DNA from: Marisa cornuarietis
Taxonomy: Eukaryota; Mollusca; Gastropoda; Architaenioglossa; Ampullariidae
Direction: 5' to 3'
DNA: 64,000 bases
Assembly: GCA_004794655.1 (NCBI GenBank)
Contig: SMMW01000073.1
Coordinates: forward strand, 575,611-639,610
The first letter of the stretch is position 1. Every line of letters begins with the position of its first letter. Made by a program: the position numbers and the translations under genes. Shown here piece by piece: positions 1 to 10,856 of the stretch. The notes below the pieces were generated by a model. That model had not been told where the DNA came from and did not search any database. It worked only from the letters and a program-made list of their open reading frames with translations.

Positions 1-294
1 GTGTGTGATCGTACGTGTGCGTGCGCCTGTGTAAGTGCATTTTTGCTTATTCGTGTGTGTGCGCGCGCGCACACGAGAACGTATGCGGCTATACGTGTGC
101 GTTAAAGTGTGTACGCAGTCCCTCCCTGTGTCTCTCAGCGCGTGTGTTTGAAAAGGTGAAAGTATGTAAACTAATGATTTAAGGAAATGTTTCCGAAAAC
201 TTACCGACAAAACATCAACATGACTCTCTAGCAGACCACAGAATACAATGTTACCTTGTGTATATCCTTGTTTCCGATTGTGGTCATAGATGCA

Positions 295-299
<5 letters not shown>
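1..299. repeat. GT-rich low-complexity sequence
   Basis: The first 300 bases are dominated by interrupted GT/GC dinucleotide runs and show no coding signal on either strand. Short reading frames here are products of the dinucleotide repeats. Confidence 0.6.
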
Positions 300-386
<87 letters not shown>

Positions 387-402
387 CGTGTGTGTGTGTG
401 TG
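300..402. repeat. (GT)n microsatellite, about 100 bp
   Basis: This is a nearly pure GT run with two GC-containing interruptions near its right end. It creates Cys-Val and Thr-His repeat reading frames that are not genes. Confidence 0.97.
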
Positions 403-1735
403 GTTTATTTTTCACGCTCAGGTACGTAAAACAATTCGAAATTGAATAAGCGCCGTAGGGAATCGACACATATGCCGAGGGTCGTAGGGTCGTGTTTCCA
501 AGAGTCTGAAACCACCTTCGTCATAACGAGTGTTTACCGACATAACATCAACACGACTCTCGCCGACAATATGGAGCTTCATTCAAGCTGTCACCTGAAG
601 AACCTAAATCCCCAGATTACAATTAATAATGCAGGACTGAAAGAAGAACCACCACGTCCGTGCCTTTAGAACTCAAAATCCGCAGTAAATATTTATAATA
701 CTAAGCCACCAGAGCAAAGCTATGTTACTTTAAGCTACGTAAGTCCTGTAGTTTTTAAATGGGAGTTTAAAGACAATCGTGAAATATTAATGCAAAGGTT
801 TTGAAAAAAAGGAAGCAAAAGAACAAACCAAAAGCAAAGCATTCAAACAGGAACTGGTTTGAGGCTCTGGATACCGTTATATTACAACGAATCTTCCAAT
901 CAAACTTATTTAATTTGAAAAGCATTTTTATGGTCGTAAATGAAGAACTATATTTTAGAAAGCCGGTTTAAATTTTTTTTAATAATAAAGAAAAGAACGC
1001 TTTTATTTAGCTCTTTTCAGGGAAGCTACCGTGGTTTTCTGCGATTTTCATACAATGTTTCTACAGACACACGAAGAAACATCGTCTGTAAGAGTAGGAA
1101 CCAGATGCACCTTTATACACGAACACGCACACAATGCACACAAACACACGCACACAGCACATGTAAAATAATTGTAGGCTGCAGGTCCCCAATATATCAA
1201 AGCTCAATAAACACGTTAAAACCCAGGCTATCTGTCACATAAAATACAATGTAAATAAAAGAAGTGCCAGCACTTCTGTTGTATATTTAAACAAACTGCA
1301 ACAGAAATATGAGAACAGTCCAGTCACGTGACCCTGCTGAGAGACCTGGCGTGTAACGATGTTGATACAGCCTCACAAACACGTGCAGACCACAGATCAT
1401 CTTTCTCCATCAGCAAAACAACTGGGGATTACCGTATACTGGCCTCTTCACGCGAAACTTTCATTTTACTTCTCCTTGGAAGGTTGCCACAACAAAACTG
1501 CTATGATTTATTATCTAACAATGTCACCATTTTGGAAAACAAAGACATTGTAGCAGCAGTCGTATTAGCAGACATCTCTATTTAGTTACGACGTTAAACA
1601 CAACATCATCTCACGAACTTTTCTGTTCGACATTTCTAATAGACTACAGGGACTATATCTTTGAAGCTCTGTAGGTACTGCATGCAGCCATACTCCTGCG
1701 CGTGTACCACTCTCACATGTCCAGGAACGCACTCA

Positions 1736-1737
<2 letters not shown>
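403..1737. other. Non-coding stretch, nothing recognised
   Basis: Only short unrelated reading frames are present. I see no domain, no splice-bounded exon resembling the receptor family, and no transposase or reverse transcriptase motif. Confidence 0.5.

Positions 1738-1783
<46 letters not shown>
1738..1783. repeat. (CA)n microsatellite
   Basis: A pure CA run of about 45 bp. Confidence 0.95.
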
Positions 1784-1785
<2 letters not shown>

Positions 1786-1997
1786 GAGAAACACTATAAT
1801 AAACGAGTTTTGAGACTGAAGACAAGAACATCGTTGATAATGTTTAGAGGGAAAAATACGAGACAGTCTGTCATGTATTCAGTTGACTCAGGACTCGCAC
1901 GGTTCATCGTGGGTGGCGCATTGATACATACCACATGATGTTGTTTATAATGACCCGTCGACATGACGTGATGTATTAACAAAAGAATTTTTATTAT

Positions 1998-2318
1998 TAA
2001 GCTCAGGTAAACGTTATGCCATGCCTATATGTAAGAGTAACAGACACCTAAAATCATTTGTGCCATCTGCAGTCCAGCTGCTTAATGTTAGATGAGCTGT
2101 CAGTGGTGTGTGTGCGCGTGTGTGATGTTGTATGTGTATACTTGATTTCCCTGTAAGTTTTTCTTCTTCTTTTTTTTTTTTTTTTTTTTAAATCTATATA
2201 GAGATACATGTTTTGTTTTTGTTTTTGCCGCTCACTGTTGAACTAGAGCACATGCCCACATTCAAATTGCCCACTGGGATAAATAAAGTTGGTCATTGTC
2301 ATTGTCATTGTCACCCGG
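1998..2318 (+). mobile_element. 3' end of a LINE retrotransposon (5'-truncated)
   Basis: The left part encodes the last residues of a LINE polyprotein, reading SFVPSAVQLLN at about 2056-2088, followed by a stop. This resembles the usual SFIPSAI-LLN ending of CR1/L2/RTE-type ORF2 proteins. A short 3' UTR follows, then GGGATAAATAAAGTTGG and a three-fold TCATTG hexamer repeat at 2297-2316, a typical LINE 3' tail. Everything upstream of the C-terminus is missing, as expected for 5'-truncated insertions. The exact clade is not resolved. Confidence 0.6.
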
Positions 2319-2789
2319 ATACAACAACAGTGTATGACGTCATGCCAAACACTCATCGTCGCGAACGATACGTTACGGTTCTACATACGTCACAGTATAC
2401 CAGGGTTGACTGGCTAGACGGACAACAAGCAGGTCTAATAATACTACTACAGCAAACACAAAAATAACTAACGTCACTTCCTGTTGTTTTTCTTGTAGTT
2501 TTGTCAGCGAGAAGCAGCATCGGGATTTGTAGAGTAAGGTAGATAACTGCAATTACCCATTTTATTACATTCTCAAGTTCTCTCCCTTGCCCTTCAGGCC
2601 GCTTTGAAGCAGCTTTGATGACTGCGCATGACACCGCACAACAACCGCAGTAAAGACAACGTTGCAACAACAAAAAACAAATGCATCCTTTAAAGTCTGC
2701 GGGTTTGGGGAATATTATATAAACTCTCAAGACATTAGACAACACATTACATAGAATCCAAAGACATTTTCAAGTCATTCTGTGCTCAC
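2319..2789. other. Non-coding; no partner half-exon found
   Basis: If the SRCR half-exon at 2790-2937 were functional, its partner half would be expected here on the minus strand. I looked for the Cys spacing of the second half of an SRCR domain and did not find it. A 130-residue minus-strand frame (2353-2745) contains a few Cys residues but lacks the SRCR pattern. Confidence 0.4.
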
Positions 2790-2937
2790 CTGTTCTAACC
2801 AAGCATCCTGCAAACCACCTGTACTTCGTTGTTTCCGAATTCACGGTCACACACTATGTTCCATTCTCCTTTTTCCAGAACCTCGAAATGTCCAGACCAG
2901 TGAGATTCATTCACTAAACGCGGTGTCATATCTCCAG
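2790..2937 (-). pseudogene. SRCR5 first-half exon, damaged
   Basis: The 148-bp length equals that of intact SRCR first-half exons in gene A (14448-14595 and 13152-13299). The encoded peptide has the family pattern RLVNESHWSGHFEVL followed by [21 protein letters not shown]. Two lesions are visible. The acceptor position reads AA where the aligned exons have AG (minus strand, next to 2938). The codon after RMLG is TAG where the paralogues encode Phe. The donor GTGAGC is intact. It is most likely a non-functional relic of a receptor copy. Confidence 0.7.
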
Positions 2938-3198
2938 TTAAAACAAAAATGAATTCCTTTTGTACAAAAAAGATATTGTAATGTGTTAACAACATGAAAT
3001 TATCAAGCTGTTGATGTCTTGTTGTCCATATAACAACCGCTGGCTTACTGAGACGTTCCTTTGTGTATAAACGACTGTTGATGAGCATATATGAGGGAAT
3101 TGTTAACACAAGCTTTAGGAACTTTGAGGTTAGCAATAAAACAAACACAAACCACAAAAGTAATCATAACAAATAATTAAAACAAAAGTCTGTCTCAC

Positions 3199-3356
3199 GG
3201 GAATCACAGATGACGCCTATATCCAACCAGTGTTCACAGTGGTGAGTACTGCCACGTCCACAGCCTGACAGTGTCTTTTCATCCCCTTGTGCAACCCACC
3301 TCAGTTTGCAGAATTGAACCCGAACCTTCGCCGTACAGGTCTGATCTCACAGTTAC
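3199..3356 (-). pseudogene. SRCR4 second-half exon with a frameshift
   Basis: On the minus strand, after an AG acceptor, one frame reads AVTVRSDLYGEGSGSILQTE then VGCT. The downstream part continues in another frame as DEKTLSGCGRG, then HCEHWLDIGVICD, ending at a GTGAGA donor. Together these match the [13 protein letters not shown] and DVGVIC pattern of gene A's second-half exon. The frame changes at a four-base C run (plus strand 3283-3286), consistent with a one-base insertion. A sequencing error would look the same. Confidence 0.65.
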
Positions 3357-3910
3357 TGCTCACTCGCTGTCGAAACGCGAACACAAAAGTGCAGCATCCC
3401 AACATACAAATACCCGAAGCGAACTGAGCTCAAGGGGTCAGCTTGGTGTGACTTTGAATTTCTGACCGAGCTTCGTGATAGACACTGGCTCAATATCTAT
3501 GATAAATTATTTTTTTTAATTTGAAATTGAAATTTTATATTTAACTTTTTCTGTTTATTTATTTTTTTTGAATATTTTTCGATTTAAATAATACCATTTA
3601 TATGATCGAGACATTTAGGGTTAGGTTTAGGTTAGTGACTACGCAGTTGCTAAGTGCTAACAGCCAGCTATTGAATGTTGACCATAAATTTTGGCCAGTA
3701 AAAGTGGATGTGTTTCTCATTTTTTCGCATGGTTTGTTTCTGATTTCGGGTCTAGTCTTTTTTTTTTTTTTTTTTTGCTGTCACTAAAACGCAACTTTGC
3801 TATTCATATTGCTGGTAACACTTTTCTGCGAAAGTGAGAAAACGGGAACGTTAATGTGTTAAGATAAATGTTACATAAAATGACCAAAAACAATTCAGCA
3901 TATAACTTAC

Positions 3911-4058
3911 CTGCTGAAGTCAATATCTCTGCAAACAACCTTCAGATCGTTTTCATCAAAACAGGGTTTGAATACTATTTTCCATTTTCCGTTGTCAAAA
4001 ACTTCTAAACGTCCAGACCACGCCGTCCCATTAACCAGACGTGGTATCATCTGTCCAG
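3911..4058 (-). pseudogene. SRCR4 first-half exon (open but divergent)
   Basis: This 148-bp exon has an AG acceptor, a GTAAGT donor, phase 1 entry and phase 2 exit, identical to the intact SRCR first-half exons. It encodes [20 protein letters not shown] and later ENDLKVVCR. The first conserved cysteine, normally in TVCD, is replaced: the segment reads IVFKPCF, so the Cys is displaced by three residues. It could splice in frame from exon 12 of gene A. Its downstream partners are broken, so I class it as part of a decaying copy. Confidence 0.6.
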
Positions 4059-4998
4059 CTTAAAAAAAATGGCAAGCATTTCTGTATATTTTTACCATGT
4101 GTCAAACAACGTTTTTTATAAAGAGAAGGAATTATGTTTCCTTTAAGATTTGTGTACATATGTGTATATGTAATTGCACGCGTGGTTTGGATATCAAAAC
4201 AAAAAATCAGCTGCACATAGCACAGCTACATCAGTGGAACAAGACATGCTTGATGTGTGTTACACGTGCTTGAGGAAAGTGTCCAGCGGAACACATGCTT
4301 CTCACAATTCTGACTGCGACCTCTCCAGTGGCGAGATACCACAACGTCAAAGGTTGGGTTGAATGTTGACTTACTTTCAGGAGAATGAAAGGAAGCAGAC
4401 AACCCACGATTTGGCCATTGTTTAAGCTGTGCGTGAAGGCGTAAAATGTATGGTTTTTTATTTCTTTCTCAGTCATTTTTAACATTTTACAAAAATTTAC
4501 GATAGGATTCGCGGTTATCGCGATTCTGGCTTGCATTAGCCATCAAACTATATGGCATTTAACAAAGGCGCTTGGAATGCAAACAAGTATGCAAGCTGCA
4601 GTCAAAACAAGTTTACATTTTTGGTTGATTGAATGCTTTGTGATTTAAAAAAGGGAAATTTATTATCTGCAAAACTTCAGGATTAGAGTTCCGTCCTATC
4701 ATCATCAGAAATAATTTTGCTTTGGTGTATTCCTGATATCTAGGGCTGCTTTACTCGTGGGGCCCATCGTTTCAAAATGTTGCTGGTTGTATGAATTATT
4801 CATTAAGACACATTATTACTTGCAGGTTAGGCTCGAGACCTCAGCCACGGAAAGGCTCATTAAGCATTTCCTGACAAAGCGCGCAATTCAAAACCGAGAT
4901 GAAATTAGTGGGTCGCTGTAAATAGTTTGCGAACTGATGAGCTGTAACAGATATTGACTCAACAATTTAAATGCTGCGCTAACTGGACTTCCAAATAA
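4059..4998. other. Non-coding stretch
   Basis: No exon-like segment with SRCR or Ig residues and flanking splice sites was found on either strand. Confidence 0.4.
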
Positions 4999-4999
4999 A

Positions 5000-5031
5000 A
5001 TGCCGACGACGACGACGACGACGACGACGAC

Positions 5032-5114
<83 letters not shown>

Positions 5115-5144
5115 CGACGACGACGACGACGATGATGATGATGA
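5000..5144. repeat. Composite trinucleotide repeat (GAC)n(GAT)n(GAC)n(GAT)n
   Basis: A tract of about 145 bp in which CGA-type triplets flank a long central GAT run. The frame gives poly-Thr/Met on one strand and poly-Arg/His on the other. These are repeat products, not proteins. Confidence 0.95.
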
Positions 5145-5393
5145 TCGTTTACATCATCCTCATTAAAACGATCCTGCGCTTCACTCTTTCTTACATGTCT
5201 TCGTCGAGAAGGCAAAACGTTGTGCGAGTTACGCGGTTGTCCTGCCTGAAAACATCGAGGTAGTCTAGGCTGCTGAGATTATGATGGGCGGAAAACCCTA
5301 CGGTGGAAGCTTGAGATACGCCCTCGTGGAGATAACCACACTGGGCACGGTCTTGGGTTGGCGTGTCAAGGAGTCCTCTTGAGTGGCCTTGTA

Positions 5394-5398
<5 letters not shown>

Positions 5399-5468
<70 letters not shown>
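5399..5468. repeat. (GT)n microsatellite
   Basis: A pure GT run of about 70 bp. Confidence 0.95.
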
Positions 5469-5472
<4 letters not shown>

Positions 5473-5789
5473 CATGGCATCCTTGTTTAGTTCCGCCTAC
5501 CAGTTGATTGTGAATGCCAGGGAAAAGCGAGTCGCGAGAGGTTAACAACACCCGATGATGGCTGCTCGCCAGTGACTGTGTCGCTGATGTTGAGCTGCTG
5601 ACATCTCGATACCGATGTCGCAAGATTTAGAGAATAGAAAGAGGAAACATTCGCCGACTGCAACCGAATTGTACACAAGTGATTTAGATAAAAAGGAATT
5701 ATAGACGTGGATCTTTGCGTGATCAGCGGTGATTTCGCACTTTGAGGGGAGAGGGAGGAGAGAGAGAACCCGGACTATCAGGAGAAAAC

Positions 5790-5890
5790 TTCAAACAGGC
5801 GTCACGTATAGAGTGTCCCGAGTCGAGATCTGAACCCAAGACCTTTTACTGCAGTAGTGACGAGCGAGTGTTTTGACCCCTACTGGCCTA
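5790..5890 (-). mobile_element. Possible tRNA-derived SINE head
   Basis: On the minus strand the segment contains GGGTTCAGATCTC, close to the RNA polymerase III B-box consensus GGTTCRANNCC. About 45 bases upstream is a weaker A-box-like GGCCAGTAGGGG. There is no complete cloverleaf, so a functional tRNA is unlikely. A degraded tRNA-derived SINE is my best guess. Confidence 0.3.
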
Positions 5891-6951
5891 CATTAACGGT
5901 CAACCTTTTCTGAGAGCTTTTGCTTAATGTTGTGGGGTCGAGAATTAGTTGAATTTGAGTAGACAGCCAGAGTTTTGGGCAAGTATTGAGATATTCCAAT
6001 ATGTTAATAATGGTGGGCTTAAGAAAGAGATTTACAGCCGTTATTAAAACAGAAGGTTTGCGCAAAAAGGATGTATGTTTTTTGGGAAGACCCGAAAGAA
6101 TATCCATGTGTCTGAGTGTAGAATGATCCTGAACACCTTATTTTTTTCTAATCATTCTCCTTCTGTAAACAATGACCTAAGTAATTAATGATTTTCATGA
6201 AGCTCTTTATAGCCAAGCTATATTTTTAATTTTCTTAATTAAAAGTTATGTGCACTTACTTAACTGCATGCTCTCTCCCCACCCCCCTTCTCTCTCTCTC
6301 TCCCCATCACCCAACTCCCTCGTTTCGATCATATTCATTCTGACACTTTTACTCATGCAAACACAAAATCAAAAAGTAGCTACATTTGTAAAATATTGTA
6401 ATTGAAAATATTCAGCCCAGATGGCATGATATCATTTGACCCCAGCAGTAGAGAGGTTCAAAAAATTCAGCAACTGTTGTCAATGGTGATTACCAAATGC
6501 GGACTCGGATCTGCAACAAATAAATAAAAAAACAAACAAGCAAACAAAACCCACCCAGCTAGCATGTGTCATTGCCAATTCAGCTTACACATGACTCTCA
6601 AGCTAATCTCACGTTCATCTTAAGCAAGACAAGAAGGCAAGAGAACTATCAACACGATACGAGGGCTCCGCTTGTCTTACATAGCTACTCTAATATCAGC
6701 GTTCACTAAGTAAAATAGCACACAGTCCAGCAATATAAATATTACTTCATAAAATAAAAATAAAATAAATAAATAAATTTCGGACAGAGCCTCAAAGGAA
6801 ATCTTCACAACTGTGTTTACTAACCCACACAGAGCTGAGCCTTTTAGACACATTAACAAACTTACAATCTGAAGAAATGCCTCCCTCAAAAGGCGGCTGG
6901 CTAACAAGTGCATCCACCAGAGCCCATCGCTTAGATGAGTTGACACGCCTC
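5891..6951. other. Non-coding stretch; no membrane-anchor exon found
   Basis: I searched the minus strand for a transmembrane exon that could complete gene A. A hydrophobic minus-strand frame near 6690-6800 derives from AT-rich TTTATTT repeats and lacks a plausible acceptor in phase 1. Nothing else was recognised. Confidence 0.4.
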
Positions 6952-6972
6952 TGTGTGTGTGTGTGTGTGTGT

Positions 6973-7029
<57 letters not shown>
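6952..7029. repeat. (GT)n microsatellite
   Basis: A GT run of about 75 bp with one CA interruption. Confidence 0.95.
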
Positions 7030-7031
<2 letters not shown>

Positions 7032-7167
7032 TTTTTGCATGCGAACTGCTAGGCGTCTTGCTGCTGTTAACCATCTTGATGTTAGCTTCGCTACGTGCAC
7101 CCATCCTTCGTAACTAGATTACCAAATCCTGAAACGACACAACCCTAATTTTTTCACACTTAAAGGT

Positions 7168-7340
7168 AAACTATTCCTGTAGAGGTCTTGAATTAACGAA
7201 TTAACTATTTCTAAAGAGGGTTTGTGTTCATGTTAACGAAAAAAACTGTTCAAATAGAGGTTCTGTTCAATATAAGAAATAAACAGTTCCTTTAGAGAGT
7301 TTACGTTCATTTTGAAAAATAAACTGTTACTAAAGAGGAG
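7168..7340. repeat. Tandem repeat of about 38 bp, five imperfect units
   Basis: Units beginning AAACTRTTC, with a core of TAGAGG or AAGAGG and then TTCAT-like sequence, recur at about 7168, 7202, 7243, 7281 and 7320. The array ends against a copied fragment of an Ig-exon acceptor region (7346-7392). Confidence 0.7.
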
Positions 7341-7345
7341 ATCAT

Positions 7346-7392
7346 GATTTGCTGAAACGTGAAGAAGTAGTATGAATATTTCAAGACAAAAT
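7346..7392 (-). pseudogene. Duplicated acceptor region and start of an Ig1-like exon
   Basis: The minus strand reads CTTCACGTTTCAG then CAAATCATG. This closely matches the intron end and first bases of gene A exon 8 at 10628 (CTTCACGTTTCAG then CAAACCCTGG), and similarity continues into the upstream intron. The exon body is lost into the adjoining tandem repeat. It is a remnant of an Ig-exon duplication. Confidence 0.55.
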
Positions 7393-7408
7393 ACATTTTG
7401 CAGCTTAC

Positions 7409-7480
7409 CTTTATCCCCGACAAAGGATGAGGAGCCATTGTTCATGATATTTACTGTCATCAGCTTGATGCTATCACAGT
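7409..7480 (-). CDS. Gene A exon 12 (candidate): 24-residue linker
   Basis: A 72-bp segment between TTCAAG acceptor and GTAAGC donor. It is phase 1-1 and open in the frame inherited from exon 11 ([16 protein letters not shown] then SSSFVGDK). It has no recognisable domain. I include it for the phase match and good splice sites. A membrane anchor would be expected soon after, but none was found. Confidence 0.45.
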
Positions 7481-10400
7481 CTTGAATACAAAATCAATTT
7501 CTCCCCAACGTCTTTATTGTAAATTGAGGCTCAATCGAAATATACATCAATGTAGTTTATAGATGATTATCCTTGAGATAAATTCAAATACTAGTAAATT
7601 ATTCATTAATATATACTTATTACTTATTCACTCATTATACTCATTACTCACTTACCTTAAGTGAATTGTAATCTTTCCCGCAATAAAAAAAACGTAGAAA
7701 AAAGGTATGAAAGATCAGCAGGTATGAGGACTGGACCGGGTTGAAAAACATCCAAAATTCTTTCGGCGTTTTCTGCGTGCACCGACCTGCTTATGAATCA
7801 TCCAAACTCGGAGGGGCGGAGAGAAGGGAGACGGAGTGGACGTGAACATTTACTAATTCATAGTTGTAGGTGTTTTTGATGCTGATAACAATACTGTTGC
7901 ATGCAAACCAGCCACTAGCATATCTAATACTCACCGAGATGTCGACCTGTGAAATTAAAATTCAAGTCTCCAAAGTCGTTGCTAAAAACGATCTGGTAGA
8001 CGCCGCCATCAGTCCCATTGACGACAGCGATGTTACAGGTAACCAAGGCAGGTGCAACAGTTTTAGCAGCACAGGTAACGTTTAAGCGGTCCTCGAGCAA
8101 ACCTTTGACTGTGTCGTTCATGTCTGCTCCGTAATACGCCATGGATTTCACATAGGGTTGTGGGTATCCTATCATTTCTAGAGTGAGAGATCCTTGAGAA
8201 TTAATAATGTCAACATAGAAAATTTTTTCTTCTGTGTCTCGAAGTCTCGGCGTACCTGCATGACAATAAAAAATAAAAAAATAAAAAAAATAAAATCAAC
8301 AGTAACTGGTTTCTTTTTGGGTAGAAAGATAAAAGTAGTGAAAAAAAGGGAGAACGGGTGGGATTTATTGGAAAATAAAGTGCACAAGGTTATTAATAAG
8401 TTTTCGTAATTAATGTGCTGTTATTAATGTGTTGTAATTAATGTGTTGTAATTAATGTCTTGTTACTAATGTCTTGTTATTAATGTGTTATCAATAAATG
8501 TTATCAATGTATTATTAATAAGTGTTATTAATGCGTGTTATTGTTATGAATAAGTTTGATTTTCCCAAAAAAGACAAAAACGAAAAATAAAACACGTACA
8601 AATACATTTCTTTCTTCTTTCTTTCCTTTTCTAATGTATGTCTTTTTTTTACTTTTCTTTATTAACTTCTGTCTCTCTTTTGTCTGCGTTTTTTAAATTG
8701 ACTATTATAATGTGTAATTTTGCAAACTGTACATTTCACAGACTTTACTTTGAACTGATAGTATTAGTGTAAGGAAGATGCTGATGTTCCAGACCAACTT
8801 TCCCCAGTACTTACAAGGGACAAGAAGCTTGAGAGATCGGCTGTCACGTCCTGCTCTGTTGTTCACCTCACACCTGTAGACACCTGAATCCTCGCACTGC
8901 ATATCATGCATGAGAAAAACTATTTTCCCTCTTCTGTCACTAGACTGCAGATCACCTTCAGGAATTCTGCTCAGTTCGCGGCCGTTTGAGTCGCTTATGA
9001 TGATCATGTAAGGTGTGGGCCTTCCAGCAGCCTCACATGACAGGCTTACATTGGAGTTCTCGTCAATCATCATTGTCGTGTTGCGTTCATCGTTCGCAGT
9101 AAAGCTTAACACAGCTGGCGGTTCTGATGTTTAATGAGAATAATTAAGAAACTTTTTTGTATCAGCATATAAAAATCTTAAGTACAATTAAGTTTCTTCC
9201 TATATGTCCATTTCGTTCGTTCATCTATTCGGTTGCTTTTTTGTTCTCTCTTTATTTCCCCCTTGTTTCAAAGTTCTTTATTCATTCCTGGATTGTCCAC
9301 TTAACACTGTGTCTACAGACATCTGATATGACAATGTGTGGAGACATCATGTCTTACTTTCTATTTGTTCAGTTAATTCCAATTTCATTCATTCATTCTT
9401 TAGTTCTCATTAATTCATTTACATGATCTAATCATTAAAGGCTGTCATGACACTTCACAACAAGCGTGCCAAGACAGTCCTGCAACTTAAGACTATCGCC
9501 AACTTATTGCTTAACTCGACACTTACATAGAAAACTATGTAATTTACAATACATTTACATTAATAAAAACACGACATTTTACCTTGAACGATGACAGTGA
9601 ACAGGTAAGATGATGACAAAGGCAGACGGCTGTCGCTTTCATCATATTTCGTTGACACTGTACAGTTGTAACGGCCTTCGTGTTTCGACATATCTGCCGA
9701 TAGTATCTGGATCTTTCGATTGATTGAAATGTCTTTTTCAGACCATTGGAACAGGACTGGGTTTGGGTTGCTTTCAGCTTCGCACACCAGTGTAACACTC
9801 TGACCCTTATTAATGTAGCAAATATTTGATGGCGACGCATGGGGCTCACACGTAGAAGTGTTGGACACAATCCTGATGGAAGGTTTGTCTAAAGAGAATA
9901 TATATATATATATATATAAGATTCTGGACAATGATTTTAAAATTCTATAAATCTTTCAACGAAATCTATTTGTTCTTACATTTATTCATCTATGTATAGC
10001 TACTTGTATCTTCACATCCCATATCATAATCTGGATATTTGCAGAACATGCATCAGATTAAAAAAATATTGTTAAAACATTTCAAATATTTGTCCTCACA
10101 TAGAAAATGCGTTGCAGATATATGACAGCTCTCTTCTTGTACAATACAGGAAACATAATACAAGATATATTATAACAGATGTAAAATCGATGCCATATGA
10201 AATAGTTTATTGATAGTACATTTTTATATCACAAATAAAAATAAAATTATAAATAATAAATATAACTGCCTTCATAAACAGTGAAACATGAGCATCGTTG
10301 TAATTTATTGCTAAGGAAGATGAGTCGTACGCTCGCTTACAGTAAGCCTGCATGGTGATTGAGTCACTAGACACAACCTCTCTGTGACCATCTCTGATAT

Positions 10401-10795
10401 AAGTGGCACCACACTTCACTCGGCGTCCATTGTGTGCTCTCGTCACGTTGTCAAAGATCAGGTATTTCCCGTAAGGACGACCACCTGCAGTCTCTTGCCA
10501 GGTGTAGTTGGCTTCTAGCTGAATTTGTTTTGTGCTTTCACACTTTAAACTAACATTAGTTCCCTCAAACGGGGGAAAAGCTATGTTTCTGTCGTTTGTT
10601 TCGAGGAGAATATAAAGGCCAGGGTTTGCTGAAACGTGAAGAAATGTTATGAGGAATATCTGAAGACAAAACAATTAATCAGAAGGATCTAGCTCTTGCA
10701 AAAATGAAATGTAAACAACTTACTTTACTCTTCATCCAATTGTAACTTCTGTTTAAGAATTACACCATAACAGAGTGAATATATAGCCGCTTACG

Positions 10796-10856
<61 letters not shown>

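Noticed and set aside
299..402. Possible CRISPR-like or regulatory repeat
   Set aside because: Pure dinucleotide repeat without spacers; the window is eukaryotic.
258..469. Cys-Val and Thr-His repeat proteins on both strands
   Set aside because: They are translations of the (GT)n microsatellite; the same occurs at 5.4, 6.9, 45.4, 47.3, 50.9 and 55.6 kb.
2353..2745. Cysteine-containing minus-strand frame as the partner of the SRCR5 half-exon
   Set aside because: Cys spacing and surrounding residues do not match the second half of an SRCR domain, and no fitting acceptor or donor was found.
4979..5263. Poly-His/Arg and poly-Met/Thr reading frames
   Set aside because: Entirely due to the GAC/GAT trinucleotide tract, with no sequence support outside it.
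5790..5890. Functional tRNA gene
   Set aside because: Only a B-box-like motif and a weak A-box; no cloverleaf could be formed, so a SINE relic is more likely.
6677..6946. Hydrophobic minus-strand frame as the missing transmembrane exon of gene A
   Set aside because: The hydrophobicity comes from TTTATTT-rich DNA, there is no phase 1 acceptor in a suitable place, and no cytoplasmic continuation.
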